The position numbers and the translations under genes are program-made. Shown one piece after another: positions 51,048 to 59,466 of a DNA stretch of 64,000 nt; the first letter of the stretch is position 1, and each line of letters begins with the position of its first letter. Source of the DNA: Mucilaginibacter aquaedulcis (GTDB lineage Bacteria; Bacteroidota; Bacteroidia; Sphingobacteriales; Sphingobacteriaceae); contig NZ_JAUFPR010000004.1 of assembly GCF_030409325.1 (NCBI RefSeq), positions 47,548 to 111,547 of the forward strand, in the 5' to 3' direction. Below the pieces are notes generated by a model. The model did not search any database and was not told the DNA's origin. It saw only the letters and a list, made by a program, of their open reading frames with translations.

Positions 51048-52754
51048 ATGTCAGCAACTCCGGATAAAGCAGAAAACTTAAGCTATGATGCCATCGTGAT
51101 TGGCTCAGGCATCAGCGGAGGGTGGGCCGCAAAGGAACTTTGCGAACAGGGCCTAAAAACCCTGGTGCTGGAGCGCGGCCGTAATGTGGAACATATTAAA
51201 GACTATCCCACCGCTACGATGGATCCCTGGCAGTTTAAGCACCGTGGTCAAATGACCCGGGAGTTTTTACAGGAGAACCCGCTTATTACTAAAGCAGCAG
51301 GTTATGGAGAAGATGACGCACACTTTTTTATTAAGGATAAGGATCACCCATACATACAGGAAAAACCGTTCGACTGGATACGGGGTTACCAGGTTGGCGG
51401 CAAATCATTAACCTGGGGCAGGGCCTGTCAGCGTTGGAGCGAGCATGAGTTTATCAACCCCGAGCGTTTTGGCTATGGCATTGCATGGCCTATAGGTTAT
51501 AATGATGTAGCGCCCTGGTACTCGCACGTGGAGAAATTTATTGGCGTGTGCGGTAGTAAAGACGGCATTGAGGCTATGCCCGATGGCGAATTTCTGCCTC
51601 CATTTGAAATGAATGCCGTGCAGGACTTCATCCGCCAAAAACTAAACGAAAACTACCCCGACAGGCGCCTGGTACATGCCCGCTGGGCACATATCACCAA
51701 GCCCAATCAAATTCATCTTGATCAGGGGCGAGGCAAATGCCAGGCCCGCAACCTGTGTATGCGTGGTTGCCCGTTTGGTGGTTACTTTAGTTCGGTAAGT
51801 TCAACGCTGCCCTGGGCCAAACGTACGGGTAACCTTACTATAAGACCATTCTCAGTAGTACATTCTGTTATTTATGACGAAAAGCTGGGCAAGGCCAGCG
51901 GAGTTAAGGTAATTGATGCCAACACCAAAGAGGTGATCGAATATAAGGCCAAGGTTATTTTCATGAATGCTTCGGCGCTTAATACTAATCTTATCCTGCT
52001 TAATTCCACTTCGGCACGCTTCCCTAACGGCTTGGGTAACGATAATGGCCTGCTGGGCAAGTACGTAGCCTTTCATAATTACCGGGGCTGGGTACGGGCA
52101 GATATGGATGGGTTTCTGGACAGGTATTATTTCGGCCGAAACCCAACTGATCTGATCCTGGTTAATTACCGCAATCTTAAAAAGCAGGAAACTGATTATA
52201 AGGGCGGCTTTACCACTTTCATGGGTGCTTACCGGTCACAGGCCCAGCCTAAAGAACAACAAATAGGCGAAGATTATAAAGATGCCCTTACCGAACCAGG
52301 TGGCTGGCAGGTATACATGTATCTGCAGGGTGAAACTATACCCAAAGCCACCAACCACGTTCGCCTGAGCAAAACAGAAAAAGACCAATGGGGTATTCCA
52401 CTGCTCATTACCTCTGTTGAATATGACGATAACGATGAACGCATGGTGCAGGATTTTTTAACCCAAAGTACCGAAATGCTGCAAAAGGCAGGCTGCAAAA
52501 ACATCGAAACCAGTAATAACAAACAAGCTCCCGGGCTTGATATTCATGAAATGGGTGGCGTACGCATGGGTAAAGATCCTGCAACATCGCTGCTCAATAA
52601 ATGGAACCAGCTGCACCATTGCCAAAACGTATTTGTTACCGATGGCGCCTGCATGACCAGCACCGGCAATCAAAGTCCGTCGATATTGTATATGGCATTA
52701 ACGGCCCGGGCGGCAACGCATGCGGTTAGTGAAATAAAAAAAGGAAATCTATAA
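51048..52754 (+). CDS. GMC family oxidoreductase (FAD)
   Basis: A 568-aa flavoprotein: FAD motif VIGSGISGGWAAKELCEQG near the N-terminus, GGKSLTWGRACQRW, a Cys-rich CQARNLCMRGCPFGG, and the C-terminal DGACMTSTGNQSPSILYMALTARA. The layout is that of large subunits of gluconate 2-dehydrogenase or pyranose 3-dehydrogenase. The small subunit that usually lies beside it is not in the window. With the DUF1080 gene 9 nt on, oxidation of glycosides at C3 is likely but inferred. Confidence 0.88.
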   Translation: MSATPDKAENLSYDAIVIGSGISGGWAAKELCEQGLKTLVLERGRNVEHIKDYPTATMDPWQFKHRGQMTREFLQENPLITKAAGYGEDDAHFFIKDKDHPYIQEKPFDWIRGYQVGGKSLTWGRACQRWSEHEFINPERFGYGIAWPIGYNDVAPWYSHVEKFIGVCGSKDGIEAMPDGEFLPPFEMNAVQDFIRQKLNENYPDRRLVHARWAHITKPNQIHLDQGRGKCQARNLCMRGCPFGGYFSSVSSTLPWAKRTGNLTIRPFSVVHSVIYDEKLGKASGVKVIDANTKEVIEYKAKVIFMNASALNTNLILLNSTSARFPNGLGNDNGLLGKYVAFHNYRGWVRADMDGFLDRYYFGRNPTDLILVNYRNLKKQETDYKGGFTTFMGAYRSQAQPKEQQIGEDYKDALTEPGGWQVYMYLQGETIPKATNHVRLSKTEKDQWGIPLLITSVEYDDNDERMVQDFLTQSTEMLQKAGCKNIETSNNKQAPGLDIHEMGGVRMGKDPATSLLNKWNQLHHCQNVFVTDGACMTSTGNQSPSILYMALTARAATHAVSEIKKGNL

Positions 52755-52763
52755 TCTTAAATC

Positions 52764-53513
52764 ATGAAACAGGTATTTTCCATATTGGCGGTTGCCGCAT
52801 ATCTGAGCAGTTGCCAGTCGCCGGCCTCTAAAAGCACATCAACTCCGGGTAACGACAATACACCCAAGGCCGCTACAGATAGTACAAGCTTTGTATCCTT
52901 ATTTGATGAAAAAACCACCAAAGGCTGGCACACTTACGGCAAAGACACTATCGGTAGCGCGTGGAAAGCCGAAGACGGAGTTTTGCACCTGGATGCCTCG
53001 CAAAAAGGCGACTGGCAAACTAAAAACGGTGGCGATATTGTGAGCGATCAGGAGTATGAAAATTTTGATTTTAAAACCGAATGGAAAATATCGAGGACCG
53101 GCAACAGCGGCATCATGTTTTATGTACATGAAGACCCTGCCAAATACCAGTATGCCTGGTACACCGGCCCCGAATGCCAGGTTGCCGATAATAAGGAGAA
53201 CGAGGATGGCAAACTGATCAGGCACCGTGCCGGTGACCTGTATGATCTGCTATCGATATCAAAAGATGTGGTGAAGCCTGCCGGTGAATGGAACCAGGTA
53301 GAGATTGTTGCCAACAAAGGCAAGCTGGATATCTATATGAACAAAGAGCATGTGCTTTCAACCACGCTCTGGGATGATAACTGGAAAAAGCTGATTGCCG
53401 GTAGTAAGTTCAAGGAGTGGCCCGCCTTTGGCACCTTTAAAACCGGCCGCATAGCCCTGCAGGATCATGGCGCCGATGTATGGTTCCGGAATATTGAGAT
53501 TAAGAAGCTATGA
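52764..53513 (+). CDS. DUF1080 (3-keto-disaccharide hydrolase domain) lipoprotein
   Basis: A 249-aa protein with a lipoprotein signal (lipobox LSSC, Cys at about residue 17). The DUF1080/3-keto-disaccharide hydrolase domain fills residues 45-249: FVSLFDEKTTKGWHTYG, FDFKTEWKISRTGNSGIMFYV and AWYTGPECQVADN. The fold is a jelly roll. Members cleave glycosidic bonds of 3-keto sugars. It is separated by 9 nt from the GMC oxidoreductase gene, which could make such substrates. Confidence 0.88.
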   Translation: MKQVFSILAVAAYLSSCQSPASKSTSTPGNDNTPKAATDSTSFVSLFDEKTTKGWHTYGKDTIGSAWKAEDGVLHLDASQKGDWQTKNGGDIVSDQEYENFDFKTEWKISRTGNSGIMFYVHEDPAKYQYAWYTGPECQVADNKENEDGKLIRHRAGDLYDLLSISKDVVKPAGEWNQVEIVANKGKLDIYMNKEHVLSTTLWDDNWKKLIAGSKFKEWPAFGTFKTGRIALQDHGADVWFRNIEIKKL

Positions 53514-53555
53514 TAGAAGGAAGGTCTTGTTCCGGCATTTCTCAAATAAAAAACA

Positions 53556-53647
53556 CGTCATGCCGAACTTGTTTCGGCAACCCATCGGTAGAGCTATTCA
53601 CCCGTGTAACTTAGCTTGAGAGATCCTGAAACAAGTTCAGGATGACG
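53556..53647. repeat. GTCATGCCGAACTTG / CAAGTTCAGGATGACG hairpin repeat
   Basis: CGTCATGCCGAACTTGTTTC at the left and CTGAAACAAGTTCAGGATGAC at the right pair imperfectly, with an inner loop of about 45 nt. Similar elements occur across many bacterial genomes. It lies between convergent DUF1080 and PgpA genes. Confidence 0.7.
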
Positions 53648-53649
53648 TT

Positions 53650-54117
53650 TTATGGGTGGATAAAAACATGCAACACCACATACCCTACCCACAGTAAAAT
53701 GTTGGAGTAAACACCGGCCAGCACATCGTCCATCATTACGCCGGCACCGCCGCCCATGTCTTCCATTTTGCGGATGCCGAGAGGTTTTAAAATATCAAAA
53801 AAGCGAAACAGCACCAATCCAGCTAATAAAAAATAAAGATTAGGCGGTATAAACAATACAGAGATGAGCATACCTGCTACCTCATCAATCACTACACGCG
53901 AGCTGTCTTCGCCCCAATCGGGTTCAACCTTGTTGCTTACATAAACGCCCAGCAGCGTTATGGCAACCGTTATGGCAAATAAATACCATGGATTTTGCAA
54001 AGCCGGACTTTGCCACAGCAGCCAGATAAAGCCGCAGGTTACTATGGCAGCATATGTACCACCGCCTTTTAAAAATCCGATGCCAAATATAGAGGCGATG
54101 ATTTTATTTAAATTCAT
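53650..54117 (-). CDS. pgpA: Phosphatidylglycerophosphatase A
   Basis: A 155-aa membrane protein with GFLKGGGTYAAIVTC near the N-terminus, a KVEPDWGEDSSRVVIDEVAGM motif (conserved acidic residues) and the C-terminal RKMEDMGGGAGVMMDDVLAGVYSN. It removes the terminal phosphate from phosphatidylglycerophosphate in lipid synthesis. It follows the Ter cluster on the same strand with a 98-nt gap containing GTTCATTAG words (54120-54175). A link to the Ter genes is not evident. Confidence 0.9.
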   Translation of the reverse strand: MNLNKIIASIFGIGFLKGGGTYAAIVTCGFIWLLWQSPALQNPWYLFAITVAITLLGVYVSNKVEPDWGEDSSRVVIDEVAGMLISVLFIPPNLYFLLAGLVLFRFFDILKPLGIRKMEDMGGGAGVMMDDVLAGVYSNILLWVGYVVLHVFIHP

Positions 54118-54119
54118 TT

Positions 54120-54215
54120 ATTAGTTTAGTTCATTTGTGCATTGGTTCATTAGTTCATTGGTTGGCACGCCCTTTTGATCATTACCTATAATTGCCAACT
54201 ATTAACTGCCAACTG
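54120..54215. repeat. Word-repetitive element between TerC and pgpA genes
   Basis: GTTCATT and TTCATTGGTT words on the left, and AATTGCCAACTATTAACTGCCAACTG on the right. The left words match the 32690 element, showing that one word set recurs at distant sites. Confidence 0.5.
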
Positions 54216-55034
54216 CTATTGTTTATCCAATACATCCTCGGCGGCTTCGGCTACCTCGGGTTCAATGGTGTGCCTTTTAGGGAAGTTGAATAATAGCGAT
54301 GTTATTACCGGTATAATGAAGATAGCTACGGTAAATACCGAAGTAACGATATCAGCCTTTTCGCCTTCCATTAGTTTGGAGAATGGAGCTTCCGGGTAAA
54401 AGTGTATGTATAAAGATGATGACAACTTAATACCCAACACACCGATCACGATAAAGGCTACAGTTTCCAGAAAGGTGAATTTCTCCATCAGTTTTACAAA
54501 GGCCTGGGCCACAAAACGCATGGCCAGTATACCTATAAATACACCGATGTAAATCAGCACCACATGATCTGTAAATGCAACAGCTGCAAACACATTATCA
54601 ATGGAGAAGGCCAGGTCCATCAACTCAACCAAGGCAACTGTTGCCCAAAAAACACCGAATACGCCCACTGTTGAGCGGTAAAGCCAGTTCTTGCTTTTAT
54701 CAACCTCTTCTTCTTCGCCGCCGTTAGCTGCCTGTATTTTGCCCTTAAAGTAGTTGAAGCATAAATACAGCAGGTATAAACCACCAATAGGTTTTAACCA
54801 CCATATTTTTACCAGCCATGAGGCTAAAAACAAACATACACCCCGCAATACATAAGCACCTATGATACCATACCTGAGCGCTTTTTTACGCTGACTGGGC
54901 GGCAGATCAAGCACCATGGTGGCCAGCACCGCGGCATTATCAACAGAGAGCAAACTCTCAATAACTATCAAGTTTAAAATGATAAGCACACCGGCTTTTA
55001 TGTCGGGGCCTAATATTGTGTGTAAGAAATCCAT
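54216..55034 (-). CDS. TerC family membrane protein of the Ter cluster
   Basis: A 272-aa protein with about eight membrane helices and the TerC signatures NLIVIESLLSVDNAAVLATMV and LVELMDLAFSIDNVFAAVAF, each with an in-membrane Asp. It differs clearly from the TerC-type protein at 5192. It is the last gene of the Ter cluster, 35 nt after the 321-aa protein gene. TerC proteins are tied to metal stress, phage and tellurite resistance and are thought to move or sense metal ions. Confidence 0.9.
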   Translation of the reverse strand: MDFLHTILGPDIKAGVLIILNLIVIESLLSVDNAAVLATMVLDLPPSQRKKALRYGIIGAYVLRGVCLFLASWLVKIWWLKPIGGLYLLYLCFNYFKGKIQAANGGEEEEVDKSKNWLYRSTVGVFGVFWATVALVELMDLAFSIDNVFAAVAFTDHVVLIYIGVFIGILAMRFVAQAFVKLMEKFTFLETVAFIVIGVLGIKLSSSLYIHFYPEAPFSKLMEGEKADIVTSVFTVAIFIIPVITSLLFNFPKRHTIEPEVAEAAEDVLDKQ

Positions 55035-55069
55035 AGTAACAGGTAACGAATTATGTTAGGTTAAATAAA

Positions 55070-56035
55070 CTAAATTAAATCGGTATTGAGCATGCTTTTT
55101 AAAATATTGGCCTGCACATCTATATTGCTGATATTTTCGAGGAAGTTGATATCCGATATTTTTTTATAATTATCGGCCAGCAGGGTTTTGATCTCCGGCG
55201 GCATAAATGATTTCATGGCGGCGGCATTACCTTCCAGCCTATCATTCTTGTCCTTCAGCTCATGTATCAACTTCTCCTTTTTTGACATGTTATTAGTAAG
55301 ATCGATGTTGGCCAGTTTAGTTACATCCAAAAATACAAACAAACTATCCGAAGGCGAATACAGGAAATACCTGCCGTCGTCAACAAACTTATATACCTCC
55401 AAAACCTGGCTGCCAGATTTTAGGCCGCAGTAAAACTCAGTCTTGAAATCGTACTTGCATAGCACGCCCATCAGCTTGCGCTGTATGGTGGCGTACTCAT
55501 CTTTATAAACATCTTTGTCGCTGTAGGCGGTAAGCTCCTGCTGCAGTTCAGGTGTAATGGTGTAAAAAAAGTCGGCAGCAAAGCGTGAGCTAAACGAGTT
55601 GATATTTTTTGAAAGTGGGTTGTCGGTAGAGTTATCAGACAACACCTGGAAAAGCTTGCGTAATGACAGATTGATCTTGAGTGCCTGCCGCTGTTTTTCA
55701 AGATTGAAGTTAGCCTCGGTATAAAACGGATCGTTCAGTTTTTCAATCAGTTCCTTATTGATCTGAATTTCATCAAACACAAGGCTGATATTGCTCTCGT
55801 TGTTCTTTTTGATCTTCCGGAGCAGATCGATCAGGCTTTGGGTAAACTGCAGGTGAAAAAGGTCGAGTTTATTAGCGTCAAGCTCGGGGTTAGCCTCAAA
55901 AAGTTTGTGGATAACCTGGCTGCGCAGGTATATTTTGTAAATTATATCGTCGCCAAAAAAAACAGAAAGCAATTGCAGCTTACTGAGCATTCGGTTGGAT
56001 TGATTTAAAATATTTAACCGGTTTTCATCCATCAA
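55070..56035 (-). CDS. Unrecognised 321-aa protein in the Ter cluster
   Basis: I do not recognise this family. The protein is soluble, Leu/Lys/Asn-rich and largely helical in the N-terminal 160 residues. The centre (about 190-245) looks like a beta sheet (YATIQRKLMGVLCKYDFKTEFY, QVLEVYKFVDDGRYFLY), and a short coiled coil (KKEKLIHELKDKNDRLEG) and helical tail follow. There is no signal peptide or membrane helix. It lies between the TelA gene (147 nt upstream) and the TerC gene (35 nt downstream), all on one strand, so it is likely a Ter-system component, perhaps a cytosolic partner of TelA or TerC. Confidence 0.7.
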   Translation of the reverse strand: MMDENRLNILNQSNRMLSKLQLLSVFFGDDIIYKIYLRSQVIHKLFEANPELDANKLDLFHLQFTQSLIDLLRKIKKNNESNISLVFDEIQINKELIEKLNDPFYTEANFNLEKQRQALKINLSLRKLFQVLSDNSTDNPLSKNINSFSSRFAADFFYTITPELQQELTAYSDKDVYKDEYATIQRKLMGVLCKYDFKTEFYCGLKSGSQVLEVYKFVDDGRYFLYSPSDSLFVFLDVTKLANIDLTNNMSKKEKLIHELKDKNDRLEGNAAAMKSFMPPEIKTLLADNYKKISDINFLENISNIDVQANILKSMLNTDLI

Positions 56036-56082
56036 CTGGCGACCTCTACGTTTTGATTAAACGCAAATTTACGAAAAAATAA

Positions 56083-56180
56083 CCCCACCCAAACCCTCCC
56101 CAAAGGAGAGGACTTAAAAATTCATAGCACGCCAGTAAATTTAAAAAAGCCTCCCCCATTGGGGTAGAGTTAGAGGAGGT
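56083..56180. repeat. CCTCCCC/GGGG-type hairpin repeat after the TelA gene
   Basis: CCCCACCCAAACCCTCCCCA and AAAGGAGAGG on the left face CCTCCCCCATTGGGG and GAGGAGGTG on the right. It belongs to the same family as 60997-61080, also inside the Ter cluster. Confidence 0.6.
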
Positions 56181-56182
56181 GC

Positions 56183-57325
56183 TTACGCGTTGGTTACGTG
56201 CTTTTTCAATTCCACTTCCAGGTTTTGCAGTTCGGTATTGAGGGTTTTGCGGTTGGCAGTACCTTCATCATGAATGCGTTTTACCTCTGTAAGGGTTTCA
56301 ATGAGCGACGCGGTGGTTTTCTTCAGCGTATCTAGTGATACCACGGTTTTCTCATTTTCGCGGGCTACGTCAATACTGTTCTGTTTCAGCAGTTCGGCGT
56401 TCTTTTGTAAAATGGTATTGGTGGTATCTGATATTTTTTTCTGCATCTCCACATTTTCCTTTTGCCTGTTGAGGGCAACAGCTATGGTGAGCTGGTTTTT
56501 CCAAACTGGGATGGTGGTTGACACGATAGATTGTGCTTTTTCGGCAATGGTGGTATTGTTGCTTTGCACCACGCGTATCTGCGCCAGCGATTGCAGCATG
56601 ATAAAACGAACTACCTTTAAATCGGCCAGGCGTTTGTCTAAACGATTCACAAAATCGCGCAGGTCGGCAATTTCATAATCGTTGTAGGCAGCGGGATTGG
56701 CATCCATCTGGGTCAGTTGCTCGCTCAGTTCGTTATATTTTAATTGGCCCGATATAATGAGCTCTTCCATCTGATGAATGTAGCCCACATTGCTGTCAAA
56801 CATGGTTTGTAACGAGCTGTTATCCTTCAATGAGTTTACACGGCCAGCCTTAATTTTATTGGTGATCTTATCAATGTTGTTGATCACCGTATCATATTTC
56901 TGAAACAGCTTTTTGGCATCAAACACCAGCTTTTTCATGAAAGGAATATGCGATATAAAAGAGGTGAAGGCACTTTGGTTCAGCTCATCCACATCAATAT
57001 AATTAAGCTCGGTAAGCAGATCATTGATCAGCAAACCAACTTCTCCCGAGTTGTAGGTACGTACCGATGTGAGGAAGTTATTGCTGTACTTCTCCATAGA
57101 GGCCTGCACATCTGTACCGTAGTTCAGTATAGAGTTTACATCCTTAGGGTCAAGGGCCTTGGCTACCTCGCCGTATTTTTGCACTTCGGTTGGTGTAATG
57201 TTGGTTAAGTCAACATTGCCTTCCTTATCCAGCAATTTTGCCGGGGTATTTGCAGACGGAACCGGATTAATATCCAAATTTACCGGTGTTATATTTAGTT
57301 CGTTATTACCTGGTGCGCTTTCCAT
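56183..57325 (-). CDS. TelA/KlaA family toxic anion resistance protein
   Basis: A 380-aa soluble protein built of long helices, with DLTNITPTEVQKYGEVAKALDP and SFISHIPFMKKLVFDAKKLFQKYDTVINNIDKI at the front, and the TelA core phrase VVSTTIPVWKNQLTIAVALNRQKE later. TelA proteins accompany Ter genes in tellurite and toxic anion resistance, but their molecular role is unclear. It follows the TerD-family gene at 57457 after a 131-nt word-repetitive gap. Confidence 0.9.
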   Translation of the reverse strand: MESAPGNNELNITPVNLDINPVPSANTPAKLLDKEGNVDLTNITPTEVQKYGEVAKALDPKDVNSILNYGTDVQASMEKYSNNFLTSVRTYNSGEVGLLINDLLTELNYIDVDELNQSAFTSFISHIPFMKKLVFDAKKLFQKYDTVINNIDKITNKIKAGRVNSLKDNSSLQTMFDSNVGYIHQMEELIISGQLKYNELSEQLTQMDANPAAYNDYEIADLRDFVNRLDKRLADLKVVRFIMLQSLAQIRVVQSNNTTIAEKAQSIVSTTIPVWKNQLTIAVALNRQKENVEMQKKISDTTNTILQKNAELLKQNSIDVARENEKTVVSLDTLKKTTASLIETLTEVKRIHDEGTANRKTLNTELQNLEVELKKHVTNA

Positions 57326-57334
57326 GATCTATTA

Positions 57335-57455
57335 AGTTTTAAGTATTGAGTTGTAAGTGATGAGTTTTTGTCCTGACCTTGGTTTTTAGGTTGAAAGAAA
57401 TTATAGAATTTTCTTCATAAAACTCAAAACCATCTCTCAAAAACTCACCACTATT
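57335..57455. repeat. Word-repetitive hairpin between TerD and TelA genes
   Basis: AGTGATGAGTTTTTG (57356-57370) pairs with CAAAAACTCACCACT (57438-57452), 14 of 15 positions, and flanking AAGTATTGAG and CTCAAAAC words extend the stem. Words match those of the 29450 element. Confidence 0.6.
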
Positions 57456-57456
57456 C

Positions 57457-58071
57457 CTATAAATAGTTTTGAGCTATCGTTTTTACCGATTCCTCTAATT
57501 TTCTGTCGCGTGTAGGTTCGCCAATGGCATTAAACTTCCATTCGCCGTTCTTTTTATAAAACACGTCCAACGCCATGGATACATGCCCTGCAAAATCTTT
57601 GCTGTTGGCAATATCATAAGTGGCAAACACTTCGTTGACCCGCGTTGGCGTACCTTCATAAATGCGGATTGATGCAAATGGGATAGTACCAAAATCCTGC
57701 CCGCGGAAGCTGTTTAATATAAAGGCCACATAGCTTATAGAGCTGCCTAAACCGGCCAGATCAACCGTGATCACTTCATTGTCAAGACCGTCGTTGCCAG
57801 CCATATCGCCGGTGAGGTCGTCGCCGCTGTGCCTTACCGCGCCGTCATTTGATTTAAGGTGACCGAAGTACACCACATCTATCAGCCGTTTGCTGTCATC
57901 ATACAGTGCGCAGCTGGCATCAAGGTCAACAGCTTCTTTTGAGGTGCCGAAACCAAACAGTCCTTTTTTTTCAATAGCCCCCCAGTTTATACCTACGCAA
58001 ATAGTTTGCAGTTTGCTGCCGTTACTTTTTTCTAGGCTGATGCGCTGCCCCTTTTGAAGATTGATTGCCAT
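57457..58071 (-). CDS. TerD family protein (TerZ-like), paralogue 4
   Basis: A 204-aa TerD-domain protein. The calcium-binding acidic loops read VDLDASCALYDD and HSGDDLTGDMAGNDGLDNEVITVDL. Compared with the 58077 paralogue, it has an insert after INWGAIEKKGLFGFGTSKE and a variant loop lacking the GDGDDE run. It starts 5 nt after the stop of the TerD gene at 58077, so the two are co-transcribed. TerD proteins bind calcium and are thought to sense or scaffold at the membrane under stress. Confidence 0.92.
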   Translation of the reverse strand: MAINLQKGQRISLEKSNGSKLQTICVGINWGAIEKKGLFGFGTSKEAVDLDASCALYDDSKRLIDVVYFGHLKSNDGAVRHSGDDLTGDMAGNDGLDNEVITVDLAGLGSSISYVAFILNSFRGQDFGTIPFASIRIYEGTPTRVNEVFATYDIANSKDFAGHVSMALDVFYKKNGEWKFNAIGEPTRDRKLEESVKTIAQNYL

Positions 58072-58076
58072 AGTTT

Positions 58077-58631
58077 TTATTGGTATTTATTTAAATAATC
58101 CTGAAGGCCACCCTTCATACCTACGCCTACGGCCTCAAATTTCCAGTTGTTATCTTTTTTGTAGATACGGCCAAACTCTACTGCGGTTTCTATCGAAAAA
58201 TCCTCTTCCAGCTCATATTTCAAAATATCTGCATTGGTGCTGGCATCAAATATCCTGATGAATGAATTACGTACCTGGCCAAAGTTTTGTTTGCGGGCCT
58301 CGGCCTCGTGTATGGTTACCACGATGCATATCTCTGAAACTTTACTGTCAATACGTGACAGATCAACCTTGATCTGCTCGTCGTCGCCATCACCGGCACC
58401 GGTAAGGTTATCGCCAGTATGCTCAACCGCGCCATCAGGCGATTTCAGGTTGTTGTAAAACACAAAATATTCGTCGGCTATTATTTTTTTATTGTCGCCC
58501 AGTATAAAAACAGAGGCGTCAAGATCAAAGGCGCTGCCTGTTGAAGAGCTATTGGTATCCCATCCCAGGCCAATGGTAAATTTAGGTGCATTAATGCTTT
58601 CCCTTTGGCCTTTTTGCAAGTTAATTGCCAT
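58077..58631 (-). CDS. terD: TerD family protein, paralogue 3
   Basis: A 184-aa typical TerD protein: start MAINLQKGQRESI, FTIGLGWDTNSSSTGSAFDLDASVFIL, the calcium loop HTGDNLTGAGDGDDEQIKVDL, VTIHEAEARKQNFGQVRNSFIRI and EDFSIETAVEFGRIYKKDNNWKFEAVG. Its start overlaps the end of the phosphoribosyltransferase gene by 11 nt, so it is translationally coupled to it. It is followed after 5 nt by another TerD gene. Confidence 0.93.
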   Translation of the reverse strand: MAINLQKGQRESINAPKFTIGLGWDTNSSSTGSAFDLDASVFILGDNKKIIADEYFVFYNNLKSPDGAVEHTGDNLTGAGDGDDEQIKVDLSRIDSKVSEICIVVTIHEAEARKQNFGQVRNSFIRIFDASTNADILKYELEEDFSIETAVEFGRIYKKDNNWKFEAVGVGMKGGLQDYLNKYQ

Positions 58632-59466
58632 GTTTTATTAATTTATGTTTGTTTAAAAATAGGTTTTCTTGTATGTAGTTCAGGTTACGTGTATAAGCTT
58701 CAATGGTATGATAACCATTGCCCAAAGCCGCATCATAAAGCAAGTTTATAAAATCATCTGTTTGCTCATGTATAAAAATACAAAAACTATCAAAATCGTA
58801 ATTTAAAATATACTTAACTATGCGGGTGTTAATACAAAAGCTGCCGCTTTTGATAATAGTATCCAGATCAAAAATTGACTTCACCTGGTGGTAATTGATA
58901 AAGTTTTCAATATTAGGATGGATATTTTTATTGGTAAGCTCGGCAAAGTAAAGCATAAAAATTTCGTTACTGAGGCCGTACTCCTTCACCATCTTCATGA
59001 TCATGCGTTCATGGCTGCCAGTAATTTTCACATCATCTAAAAACAGCAGTGTTTTATCCTGTAAAAATTCCTTATCAATATGGAACGAATCGTTACCGAT
59101 CAGGTTCATCCTTTGTTCGGCATCCAGTTCGCCGTAATCATCTTTATAAGTTATGGTTCGATGCACTTTAGTTTCCTGCGTAACAGGATAACCATGCAGG
59201 GCCAGCCAGCGGTTAAGCCGGGCCACAAACCAGTTTTTCATAGCGAAGGTAGCCGTAGGGATAAACGAATACGGGCTCGATATTACTACAATTTGCTTTT
59301 TGATAGGATTTTCGGCCAGGTATTGACTGATAAAACCATCGGCCAGTTGCGTGCCAAAGCTTTTGGCTACGGCATCGTCGCCAAATTTAAAGCGGCTGTA
59401 ATCATCAGGGTTAAACCCAAACGCTTCCGCGTTATTAATATGATGTAATGACCATGTAGTGTTCAT
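58621..59466 (-). CDS. Phosphoribosyltransferase-like protein of the Ter system
   Basis: A 281-aa protein with a PRPP-binding loop LLFLDDVKITGSHERM (about residues 139-154), the D-D-x-x-x-x-G pattern of type I phosphoribosyltransferases, within an alpha/beta domain; the C-terminal 100 residues are helical. Such proteins occur with HAD hydrolases in Ter clusters and have been proposed in the literature to take part in making a nucleoside-like metabolite. Its start overlaps the stop of the HAD gene by 1 nt (TAATG), and its end overlaps the TerD start by 11 nt. Confidence 0.8.
   Translation of the reverse strand: MNTTWSLHHINNAEAFGFNPDDYSRFKFGDDAVAKSFGTQLADGFISQYLAENPIKKQIVVISSPYSFIPTATFAMKNWFVARLNRWLALHGYPVTQETKVHRTITYKDDYGELDAEQRMNLIGNDSFHIDKEFLQDKTLLFLDDVKITGSHERMIMKMVKEYGLSNEIFMLYFAELTNKNIHPNIENFINYHQVKSIFDLDTIIKSGSFCINTRIVKYILNYDFDSFCIFIHEQTDDFINLLYDAALGNGYHTIEAYTRNLNYIQENLFLNKHKLIKHGN

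Noticed and set aside
53650..54117. pgpA as a Ter-cluster gene
   Set aside because: It is a housekeeping lipid gene separated by a word-repetitive gap; co-direction alone does not support a link.
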